Of a DNA stretch of 7,235 nt, positions 1 to 5,573 are shown in pieces; the stretch's first letter is position 1; each line of letters starts with the position of its first letter. The notes beneath the pieces are model-generated. The model searched no databases. It had not been told where the DNA came from and worked only from the letters and a program-made list of their open reading frames with translations. The DNA lies in assembly GCA_020072905.1 (NCBI GenBank), contig JAIQGB010000227.1:1-7235 (forward strand). The letters are read 5' to 3'. This DNA comes from Terriglobia bacterium. Lineage in GTDB: Bacteria > Acidobacteriota > Terriglobia > UBA7540. The translations under genes and the position numbers were made by a program.

Positions 1-505
1 CGAGTACCGGCTGGTCCAGGGACGCCCATCGCCCGTGCTGGGACCGTGGAAAACACAGATCGACGGGCTGTGGGACGAGAGCCAGAAGATGCCGCGCAAG
101 CAGCGCTACACGGCCCGTAAGATATACGAGGAGTTGCAGAAGCAGGGCTACGCAGGCAGTGAAGTCACCGTTAGCCGATATGTCGGTCGCAAGCGCCAGG
201 TCAGCCGAGCCAAGCAGGTGTTTCTGCCGTTGGAGTTCGACCCAGGCGAAGATGCCCAGGTGGACTGGGGCGAGGCCGTGGTCGAGATGGCCGGCGAGCG
301 GGTTGCGGTGCAGATGTTCATCTTGCGGCTGAATTACTCGCATGCCCGCTTTGTGATGGCCTTCCCGTTTCAGAAGCAGGAGGCGTTCTTCGAGGGGCAC
401 ATCCAGGCGTTCCGTTTCCTCGAGGCGGTGCCGAAACGGATCACGTACGACAACCTGAAGACGGCGATCTTTCGCATCCTGAGCGGGCGGAACCGGACCG
501 AGCAG
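1..505 (+). mobile_element. Remnant of an IS21-family insertion sequence
   Basis: This stretch is recognisable only through its istA coding content. No terminal inverted repeat, target-site duplication or istB gene is visible on the right side, so the element does not end here by a normal IS end. Its left part lies outside the window. The right limit is taken where IstA similarity is lost, just after the GRNRTEQ codons. Confidence 0.6.
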
Positions 506-622
506 GTGGCTTTTGTGGCGCCCACGGAGCTCCTGGCCCGGCAGCACGCGGAGAGCGCCGCCCGGCTGAAGGTAGGAAAGCCAGCGGCCCACCACTTCCG
601 CGTGCGCCTCGCGCGGCAATAA
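2..622 (+). pseudogene. istA: IS21-family transposase IstA, 5'-truncated by the window and 3'-broken, with a foreign tail
   Basis: IstA is the DDE integrase-type transposase of IS21 elements and works with the ATPase IstB. The frame is open from base 2, so the real start lies outside the window; the GTG at 35 is internal. In order one sees a helix-turn-helix-like segment (ARKIYEELQKQGYAGSEVTV, about 107-166), a basic linker, then the RNase H-like core. The first catalytic Asp is in the motif DAQVDWGEA (about 251-277) and the second is in ITYDNLKTA (Asp at 449-451). Family members continue after GRNRxEQ with an FRSHYLFE-type stretch and a GHEKG segment carrying the catalytic Glu. Here the similarity stops near 505 and the ORF runs on through a RecG-like stretch and the antisense of a methyltransferase to TAA at 620-622. 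The catalytic Glu and C-terminal domain are missing and no istB follows, so the product should be inactive. Family assignment is confident; the exact breakpoint is approximate. Confidence 0.85.
503..568 (+). other. Short fragment resembling recG helicase motif Ia
   Basis: The codons here read QVAFVAPTELLARQHAES and then AARL. RecG proteins carry a segment of the form QVALMAPTExLAEQH directly after the Walker A helix (motif Ia of the superfamily 2 helicase core). The match covers about 22 residues and fits RecG better than the related Mfd or PriA helicases. It does not match the continuation expected of IstA. The fragment is in frame with istA, and its last bases (551-568) overlap the last recognisable codons of the minus-strand methyltransferase. 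Nothing else of recG is present. The match is short and judged by eye, so a chance resemblance or an unusual IstA cannot be excluded. Confidence 0.45.
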
Positions 623-970
623 GTCCAGCAGATGCCAGCCGAGGATGACGGTGAGGGAACCTTGTGGGATCTTGGGAAACTGTGCCAGGAGTTCCGACAC
701 GCGGAATACCGGAACTTTGCCGCTGCGGTCCCAGAGCCGCGCCTCATTCTTCATGGCCGGCGTAACCAAGTCGGCGACGTGGACCTTGGCCCTGCGGCGC
801 AACAGCACATCAACCGTAGCCTGGAAAACCGGGCCGCAATCGAGAATCTGAGGATTGGGAACGTCAGAAAGGTATTTCCACAGCCACTCCAGGGCGGGAC
901 TCGTGGCCGTGGGTGCAGAGCCGCTGCCCGTGGTCCGGGTTGAGCCTTGTTGGCGTGCGGTCAGGGGCAT
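551..970 (-). pseudogene. SAM-dependent methyltransferase-like protein, C-terminal part lost
   Basis: From ATG at 970 the minus strand encodes about 140 residues with class I methyltransferase layout. There is a low-complexity Ser/Thr/Gly N-terminus (residues 1-25), then a helix (PALEWLWKYL), a motif I-like strand and loop ILDCGPV (42-48), a second strand ending in an acidic residue VADL (65-68), a motif IV-like strand LTVILGWHLLDLLP (106-119), and the post-motif loop LQPGGAL (134-140). Motif I is degenerate, with DCGP in place of DxGxG. Strands beta-5 to beta-7 are absent because family-like sequence ends at about base 551. The frame then stays open antisense to the transposase as far as base 2, with no stop. 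The gene follows the bactofilin in the same orientation and may have shared its transcript. Substrate unknown. Start choice is uncertain: GTG and TTG codons lie directly upstream in frame (973, 976), and the usable Shine-Dalgarno sequence is about 28 bases away. Confidence 0.6.
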
Positions 971-978
971 CACCAAGC

Positions 979-995
979 GCTCGGCTGAGCCGAGC
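979..995 (-). promoter_or_regulatory. Perfect 7-bp hairpin between Shine-Dalgarno and start of the methyltransferase gene
   Basis: The sequence GCTCGGC TGA GCCGAGC is a perfect inverted repeat with a 3-base loop. In the minus-strand mRNA it lies 3 bases after an AGAGGAG Shine-Dalgarno-like run (999-1005) and 8 bases before the ATG at 970. If the hairpin forms, it would bring the ribosome binding site to about 11 bases from the start codon. The structure is read directly from the sequence; the role in translation is inference. Confidence 0.45.
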
Positions 996-1087
996 CAACT
1001 CCTCTGGAATTCCTCACGAGCGGTGCCCCCAAAAATGAAGAATCCATTTGAGCGTTCCCGGCCAGGGCCCGAAGGAACGCCCCACGG

Positions 1088-1600
1088 TTACACGCTCGCC
1101 TTGAGCGCACCGGACTTCGTGGAGGGGCGTGCCGCGTCCTGATTCTGCTCGCGCTGGATGTCGATACTGCCCTTGAAGTAGGCGCCATCCTCGATAGCGA
1201 CGGCGGCCGCCACCAAGTCGCCGACCACCTGGCCGGTCTTGCGGATCTCGACCTTTTCTCGGGCTGTGATATTTCCGGTCAACGCGCCGAGGACGATGAC
1301 CTGCCGGGCGTGAACCTCGGCTTTCACCTCGCCGTGCGCGCCCACGGTCACGCAGTGATCGGGCAGGTTGACGGTGCCCTCGAGCTGACCCTCGACGAGC
1401 AGATCTTCCTTCCCCGAAATCTCCCCGTGCAACGCGATGGATTGTCCCAGGATGGTTTGATTCTGATTGACGCTCGGCATATCAAGATCCCTCGGTGTGG
1501 GTTCGGACAACTGGTCTGCCACCTTTGGTGGAACTGTCGGAACGGACTCGGGGCGGGGTTCCTCCCCGGTGTGAGGACGTGTTTTCTTGTCCCACCACAT
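1088..1600 (-). CDS. Bactofilin
   Basis: Bactofilins are cytoskeletal proteins that polymerise without nucleotide into filaments at the membrane and act as scaffolds for cell shape, envelope synthesis or polar placement. The 170-residue product has a Pro/Glu-rich, probably disordered N-terminus (about residues 1-45), a right-handed beta-helix domain (about 48-148) and a polar C-terminal tail, which is the usual bactofilin plan and length. The core shows the family pattern of short repeating strands rich in Gly and Val: TILGQSIALHGEISGKEDLL, VEGQLEGTV, VGAHGEVKAEVHARQVIVLG, VVGDLVAAAVAIEDGAYFKG. The start MWWDKK at 1600 is chosen because GGGAGAGGG (1608-1616) lies 7 bases upstream; in-frame ATGs at 1618 and 1735 only add sequence unlike the family. 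It stops with TAA at 1088. The downstream methyltransferase-like gene is in the same frame, 117 bases on. It is probably transcribed from the divergent region shared with the Uma2 gene. Confidence 0.88.
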   Translation of the reverse strand: MWWDKKTRPHTGEEPRPESVPTVPPKVADQLSEPTPRDLDMPSVNQNQTILGQSIALHGEISGKEDLLVEGQLEGTVNLPDHCVTVGAHGEVKAEVHARQVIVLGALTGNITAREKVEIRKTGQVVGDLVAAAVAIEDGAYFKGSIDIQREQNQDAARPSTKSGALKASV

Positions 1601-1674
1601 GCCCGATCCCTCTCCCATTTCGGAAGCCGCCGGGGACGTCCGTCGCCCTTTCCCCAAAGGCCTCGCGAACGGAA

Positions 1675-1703
1675 ATCTTAGCGCGCAAGTCACGCGAGCG
1701 CAA
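1675..1703 (-). promoter_or_regulatory. Candidate sigma70-type promoter for the bactofilin gene
   Basis: Read on the minus strand, TTGCGC (1698-1703) and TAAGAT (1675-1680) are separated by exactly 17 bases. They match the consensus hexamers at 3 of 6 and 4 of 6 positions. The -10 element ends about 75 bases before the bactofilin ATG, leaving a leader that contains the Shine-Dalgarno sequence. The spacing is ideal but the hexamers are weak, so this is tentative. Confidence 0.3.
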
Positions 1704-1781
1704 GGACACGTTGAGGGAAAAATCTCGATCCCCATCCGCCAAGAACCGGGCGGCGAGGATCGGGGGCGCTTACCGGATGGG

Positions 1782-1790
1782 TGTTATAAT
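1782..1790 (+). promoter_or_regulatory. Extended -10 promoter of the Uma2 gene, probably giving a leaderless mRNA
   Basis: TGTTATAAT contains a perfect TATAAT (1785-1790) preceded by the extended -10 motif TGn. No TTGACA-like hexamer is found 16-18 bases upstream, where the sequence is GC-rich, as expected of extended -10 promoters. Only 6 bases separate the -10 box from the ATG at 1797, so transcription would begin at or within a base or two of the A of the start codon. No Shine-Dalgarno sequence is present. In GC-rich surroundings a perfect TATAAT at this position is unlikely to be chance. Confidence 0.65.
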
Positions 1791-1796
1791 CCCCTT

Positions 1797-2342
1797 ATGC
1801 CCATCGATACGCGCTTGACGTACGAGGACTACTGCCTCCTGCCCAACGACGGGAAGCGCTACGAGATCATCGACGGAGAACTCTACGTGACCCCCTCCCC
1901 CCGACGTGCGCACCAGAAAGTGGTCGGCAACCTCTTCTACTACCTCACCGACTTCGCCAAAGAAAACCAGCTAGGCGAAGTTTACATCGCGCCATTTGAC
2001 GTGGTGTTTTCTCGCTACGACGTAGTGGAGCCGGACGTCCTCTATGTCTCATCAGCACGACGTTCGGTCATCACCGAGAAAAACGTTCAAGGCGCGCCGG
2101 ACCTGGCTGTGGAGGTCCTGTCCGAAAGCACGGCGGACATCGACCGCACCGCGAAACTCAAGCTCTATGCGCGGTTCGGTGTGCAAGAATACTGGATTAT
2201 CGACCCTGAGGAGTGTTCGGCCAAGATTTATCGCCGGAGTCAGGAAGGCCTCGAACATGCTGCCACGTTACATGCCAATGATTCGCTAACTTCGCCGCTC
2301 TTTCCAAGCTTCAGTCTGCCGCTCCAAAAGCTCACCGAATAG
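1797..2342 (+). CDS. Uma2-family (DUF820) putative restriction endonuclease-fold protein
   Basis: The 181-residue product has the length and order of the Uma2/DUF820 family, predicted nucleases with a PD-(D/E)XK fold whose biological role is poorly known. Visible landmarks are the N-terminal LTYEDYCLLPNDGKRYEIID-type opening (7-26, Glu23), the GELYVTPSPRRAHQ stretch (27-40), the EPD motif (Asp80), the core strand PDLAVEVLSEST (101-112, acidic residues Asp102 and Glu106), a lysine-bearing helix (Lys120, Lys122), and the signature YARFGVQEYWIIDPE (124-138). The acidic and Lys positions expected of the nuclease fold are retained, so it looks intact. ATG 1797 is chosen because family proteins begin there and TATAAT sits 6 bases upstream; longer in-frame readings from 1587 would include the promoter. 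Three sampled 60-base rows of the gene average about 53% GC, below sampled rows of the amidohydrolase (70%) and leuA (63%), which suggests an accessory, possibly acquired gene. It diverges from the bactofilin and converges on the amidohydrolase. Confidence 0.9.
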   Translation: MPIDTRLTYEDYCLLPNDGKRYEIIDGELYVTPSPRRAHQKVVGNLFYYLTDFAKENQLGEVYIAPFDVVFSRYDVVEPDVLYVSSARRSVITEKNVQGAPDLAVEVLSESTADIDRTAKLKLYARFGVQEYWIIDPEECSAKIYRRSQEGLEHAATLHANDSLTSPLFPSFSLPLQKLTE

Positions 2343-2389
2343 CTCCCTCAATCAAGCGTGGAACGGATTCGCCTCAGCGCATATCAGTC

Positions 2390-4180
2390 TCATTGCGCTT
2401 CGTAGACGGTTCTGCCGCCCACGATCGTCATTACGATACGTGCGTCCCGAATCTTTTCAGGAGGGATGCTAAAAAGGTCGTCCGAGAGGACTACCAGGTC
2501 AGCCAGCTTTCCCGGCGCGATCGTCCCCTTCTCCTTTTCTTCGAAGGCCGCGTAGGCGCCGCCGGTCGTGTAGGCGTGCAACGCCTCCTCCGCGCTCAGC
2601 CGTTCTTCCGGAAACCAGCCCTGCGGATGCTTGCCGTCGAGAGTGGCCCGCGTGACTGCGGCGTAGACGCCCAATAGTGGATCCAGGGGGGCCACGGGCC
2701 AGTCGGAGCCGAAGGCGAGCGGCGCGCCGGCCTTCAGCATGGAACGCCAGGCGTAACTCGTGCGCGACCGCCGGGCGCCCAGGCGCTTCTCCGCCCAGCG
2801 GCCGTCGTCGATGGCGTGATAGGGCTGCATCGAGGCAATCACCCCGAGCCCCGCAAAGTGCGCGAAATCTTCCGGGCGCACGTGCTGGGCGTGTTCGATG
2901 CGGAAGCGAAAGGACGCCGCCTTGTCACCACCCACCCGCGCGTAAAGGTCGAGCATCTCGGCGACGGCGCGGTCGCCGATGGCGTGAACGCAAGACTGGA
3001 TTTGCGCCTGGCTGGCGCTGCGGACCAAAGCCTCCATTTTGGAGGGCGGGTCCATCAGCCCCATGGGCAGTCCGCGGTTGCCGGGTTCGTCGTCAAAGGG
3101 CTCGAACATCCACGCCGTTCCCGAGCCCAGCGAGCCATCGGCGAAACCTTTCACGGCGCCGAGCTTGACGAAGTCGCTGCCCATGCCTTCGGAAATTCCG
3201 GCGTCGGCCAGACGCTCCCAGCGGGCTATGGGAATGATTTCGTAGAGGCGCACCGTCAGCCGACCTTCGCGCTCGGCGCGGCGGGCGAGCTGAATCTCGT
3301 CCGCAAAGCTCCCGGTCGCCGAATCCTCGTCCGTCGTGATGTTGTGGACCGAAGTAACGCCCACACGCGCCGCCTCACCCAGGGCGGCGCGGAAGGCTTC
3401 TTCCATCTCCGCCTCCGTGGGCTTGGGCACAACACGCCCGACGAGGTCGATGGCGCCGTCCTTCAACACCCCGGTGGGCTCGCCGGATTTCGCCTCGCGC
3501 ACGATGACGCCGTCGGCGGGCTCCTTGGAGTCGCGAGTCACGCCGGCGAGTCGAAGGGCCAGCGAGTTCGCCAGCGCCGCATGGCCGTCGTAGCGGCTGA
3601 GCAACACGGGATGGTTTGGGGTCACCGGATCGATCTGCCATCGGGTGGGAAGTTCGGCCGAGGGCCAGGCCTGCTCATCCCATCTCCCGCCGAGCATCCA
3701 CCGACCGGGAGCGAGTGACCTGGCTTTGTCCGCGATCCGGCGCACGAATTCCTCTTCACTCCGAGCATCCTTCAAATCGACCGCGAGGAGCTGAAAACCG
3801 CCCTCAACGAAGTGAGCGTGGCTGTCAATGAACCCCGGCACCACCAAGCGGCCACGCAAGTGAATCACCTTGGTGTAGGTGCCGATGTAGCCGTGCACCT
3901 GAGCGTCCGTACCGACCTCCAAAATGCGCCCGGCAGCGATTGCTACCGCTTGAGCAAAGCGGCCACTGCCTGACGCCCCCTGTGCGTCCTCGCCGGTCCA
4001 GACCTTTCCACCCAGCAGAACGACATCGGCGCCGCGCATCGCAACGCCGGCCTGCCGGCCCATTGCCTGCGATGAGGACTTTTGCTCGCTCCGCGGATTT
4101 TTGCCCGAGCTCATAAGAATTCCAGAAAGCATCAGCAGGACGATCAGCGTTGGGCGCAAGGATTCCCCCGGGCCGCGCAT
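2390..4180 (-). CDS. Exported YtcJ-type metal-dependent amidohydrolase (amidohydrolase family 3)
   Basis: The product (596 residues) belongs to the TIM-barrel amidohydrolases of the YtcJ/N-substituted formamide deformylase group, which hydrolyse C-N bonds; the substrate cannot be read from sequence. Residues 9-25 are a hydrophobic signal or anchor after Arg9, followed by a polar linker (26-48). No lipobox Cys is seen, so it is probably secreted or tethered by its N-terminus. Family landmarks follow: VVPGFIDSHAHF with the HxH metal ligands (His121, His123), VKGFADGSLGSGTAW (Lys344 as possible bridging lysine), HAIGDRAV (His399), RIEHAQH (His430), SMQPYHA (450-456), AFGSDWPV (Asp493) and a C-terminal small beta-domain (GTIAPGKLADLVVL). 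Catalytic positions appear complete, and the protein is somewhat longer than cytoplasmic relatives because of its leader. The ATG at 4180 has no clear Shine-Dalgarno sequence, but it is the only start that keeps the signal segment whole. It begins 65 bases after leuB, so cotranscription is possible. Confidence 0.9.
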   Translation of the reverse strand: MRGPGESLRPTLIVLLMLSGILMSSGKNPRSEQKSSSQAMGRQAGVAMRGADVVLLGGKVWTGEDAQGASGSGRFAQAVAIAAGRILEVGTDAQVHGYIGTYTKVIHLRGRLVVPGFIDSHAHFVEGGFQLLAVDLKDARSEEEFVRRIADKARSLAPGRWMLGGRWDEQAWPSAELPTRWQIDPVTPNHPVLLSRYDGHAALANSLALRLAGVTRDSKEPADGVIVREAKSGEPTGVLKDGAIDLVGRVVPKPTEAEMEEAFRAALGEAARVGVTSVHNITTDEDSATGSFADEIQLARRAEREGRLTVRLYEIIPIARWERLADAGISEGMGSDFVKLGAVKGFADGSLGSGTAWMFEPFDDEPGNRGLPMGLMDPPSKMEALVRSASQAQIQSCVHAIGDRAVAEMLDLYARVGGDKAASFRFRIEHAQHVRPEDFAHFAGLGVIASMQPYHAIDDGRWAEKRLGARRSRTSYAWRSMLKAGAPLAFGSDWPVAPLDPLLGVYAAVTRATLDGKHPQGWFPEERLSAEEALHAYTTGGAYAAFEEKEKGTIAPGKLADLVVLSDDLFSIPPEKIRDARIVMTIVGGRTVYEAQ

Positions 4181-4245
4181 TATTCAGGATTTTTCGAGGG
4201 AAGGCAAACCGGAATTTCGCGCGGCACTGGACCGCCAACACAGGT

Positions 4246-5346
4246 CTAACGGGACTTGCGCGACTTGAGGAGCTTCTTGGTTTCTGCGGCGATCAGGTCG
4301 CCCAGGCGCGAAGTGGAGACGGCACGCTTCTTCCCCATCATGTCGGGGGTGCGCACGCCGCGCTTCAGGACCTTGGCGATGGCCGTCTCGATGGCCTCCG
4401 CCGCATTCTCCAGCCGGCAGGAATAGCGCAGCATGAGCGCCGCCGAGGCAATGGCGGCGACGGGATTGGCGCGGTTGCGCCCGGCAATGTCCGGCGCCGA
4501 GCCGTGAACGGGCTCGTAGAGCGCCGTGCGTTCGCCCAGGCTGGCCGAGGGCAAAAGGCCGATTGACCCGGTGAGCATGGCGGCTTCGTCACTCAGGATG
4601 TCGCCGAACAGGTTGTTCGTCAGCACCACGTCGAAGCTCGTCGGACGATCAATCAACTGCATGGCGCAACTGTCCACATAGAGGTGCTGCAACTCCACAT
4701 CGGGATAGAGGCGCGCAATGCGGGTCACAACCTCCCGCCAGAGCCGCGAGCTCTCCAGGATGTTGGCTTTGTCGACGGAAGTCACCTTGCGCCGGCGCGT
4801 CCGGGCGAGCTGGAAGGCCCGATGGGCCACGCGCTCGACTTCGTGCTCCCGGTAGATTTCTGTGTTGATACCCATGCGCTCGCCGTTCTTGGCGAAGATC
4901 CCGCGCGGGTTGCCGAAGTAGATTCCTCCCAGCAGTTCGCGCACGATGACCAAGTCGGTGCCGCGTACGCGGTCGGGTTTGAGCGCCGAGAGATGGACCA
5001 GCGCGTCGAGTACCTTCGCCGGGCGAAGGTTCACATAGAGTTCTTGTCGTTGCCGCAGTTGCAGGAGGCCCTGCTCGGGACGCAACTCGGGCCGCTGGGT
5101 GTCCCACTGCGGACCACCCACCGCGCCCAGCAATATGGCATGTGAATTGTGGCAGACAGAAATGGTTTCGGCAGGTAGGGGAACGGCTGTCGCGTCAATC
5201 GCCGCTCCGCCGATCAGCCCCGTCTGAAACCGGAACATCGGTCCCAAGACTTCCTCGACGGCTTTCAGGACTTTGACGCCTTCGGCGGTGACTTCTGGCC
5301 CGATTCCATCTCCCGGTAGTACGGCGACTCTGAAAGTTCCCTGCAT
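4246..5346 (-). CDS. leuB: 3-isopropylmalate dehydrogenase
   Basis: LeuB oxidatively decarboxylates 3-isopropylmalate with NAD+ to 2-oxoisocaproate, the third step of leucine synthesis in the cytoplasm. The 366-residue product has normal length and an intact set of motifs: AVLPGDGIGPEV (8-19), the substrate loop LLQLRQRQELYVNLRP with Arg98, Arg100 and Arg108, VREL (Arg136), the catalytic Tyr165 in NTEIYREHEVER, VTSVDKANILESSRLWREVV with catalytic Lys193, VDSCAMQL with metal ligand Asp225, LFGDILSDEAAMLTGSIG with Asp249 and Asp253, and the NAD-binding EPVHGSAPDIAGRNRANP (278-295). TNNLFGD replaces the commoner TENLFGD, a tolerated variation. The C-terminus is lysine-rich (KKLLKSRKSR). The ATG at 5346 matches the usual N-terminus of the family. 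AAAGG stands only 1 base from the ATG, too close for a normal ribosome binding site. The gene follows leuA in the same direction after 227 bases. Confidence 0.96.
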   Translation of the reverse strand: MQGTFRVAVLPGDGIGPEVTAEGVKVLKAVEEVLGPMFRFQTGLIGGAAIDATAVPLPAETISVCHNSHAILLGAVGGPQWDTQRPELRPEQGLLQLRQRQELYVNLRPAKVLDALVHLSALKPDRVRGTDLVIVRELLGGIYFGNPRGIFAKNGERMGINTEIYREHEVERVAHRAFQLARTRRRKVTSVDKANILESSRLWREVVTRIARLYPDVELQHLYVDSCAMQLIDRPTSFDVVLTNNLFGDILSDEAAMLTGSIGLLPSASLGERTALYEPVHGSAPDIAGRNRANPVAAIASAALMLRYSCRLENAAEAIETAIAKVLKRGVRTPDMMGKKRAVSTSRLGDLIAAETKKLLKSRKSR

Positions 5347-5357
5347 ACCTTTACTTA

Positions 5358-5363
5358 TGTATA
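5358..5363 (-). promoter_or_regulatory. Candidate -10 element just upstream of leuB
   Basis: Read on the minus strand, TATACA lies 11 bases before the leuB ATG within an AT-rich patch (TTAAACTATACATAAG) that stands out from the GC-rich context. A start of transcription about 7 bases downstream would leave a leader of only 4 or 5 bases, in keeping with the poorly placed Shine-Dalgarno sequence. No convincing -35 is seen at 16-18 bases; a TTGCAT occurs too far upstream (23-base spacer). Tentative. Confidence 0.25.
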
Positions 5364-5374
5364 GTTTAACGAAA

Positions 5375-5437
5375 CGGCGGGGGAAAATGCAAGAATTCCT
5401 TGAGGTTGCAGCGTGGGTTGGAAATGATCCCCCGCCG
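5375..5437 (-). promoter_or_regulatory. Perfect 10-bp GC-rich inverted repeat in the leuA-leuB gap (attenuator, terminator or operator candidate)
   Basis: The arms CGGCGGGGGA (5375-5384) and TCCCCCGCCG (5428-5437) are exact reverse complements separated by 43 bases. The loop contains a smaller quasi-palindrome, CAAGAATTCCTTG (5390-5402). In the leuB-sense RNA the long stem would be followed by UUUCGUUAAAC and would end 28 bases before the leuB start. A stem this stable placed between two leucine genes could terminate or attenuate readthrough from leuA, process the mRNA, or act as a DNA operator near the candidate leuB -10. The U-run is too short for a textbook terminator and no leucine-rich leader peptide is present. 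The rest of the 227-base gap holds no recognisable gene. The repeat is directly visible; the function is inference. Confidence 0.5.
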
Positions 5438-5573
5438 ACACGAGTAAGCCTTTGTTTTTCAGTAAGTTAGGGTAAGATTGGGGCTTGCCGAACGCGGTCT
5501 ATCCTGTTGAAAAAACTGCATTTGGCGACGGACACGGCCTTGACAGCCCGGACCTGACGGCACTCGGTCAGCC

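Noticed and set aside
632..1142. Overlapping + strand open frames between the transposase and bactofilin
   Set aside because: They are low-complexity Arg/Ala/Gly translations antisense to the methyltransferase-like gene and the bactofilin end, with no motif and no ribosome binding site support.
1601..1735. N-terminal extension of the bactofilin to ATG 1735
   Set aside because: The extra residues (MGIEIFPSTCPCARV...) do not look like the family, would cover the candidate promoter at 1675-1703, and ATG 1600 has a well-placed GGGAGAGGG site.
1587..1796. N-terminal extension of the Uma2 protein upstream of ATG 1797
   Set aside because: It would place the perfect TATAAT inside the coding region, and family proteins start near MPIDTRLTYEDY.
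2343..2389. Bidirectional terminator between the convergent Uma2 and amidohydrolase genes
   Set aside because: The 47 bases show no stable stem and no T-run on either strand.
2816..3718. Long + strand open frame of 300 codons
   Set aside because: It lies fully antisense to the well-supported amidohydrolase, has no family motif and is a by-product of high GC codon bias.
5459..5518. Possible leucine leader peptide between leuA and leuB (minus strand, 20 codons from ATG 5518)
   Set aside because: It has only two Leu codons, not in a run, and no Shine-Dalgarno sequence, so it does not resemble a leu attenuator peptide.
5554..5571. Small inverted repeat CTGAC...GTCAG just downstream of the leuA stop as a terminator
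   Set aside because: The stem is only 5 bp and no T-run follows on the minus strand.
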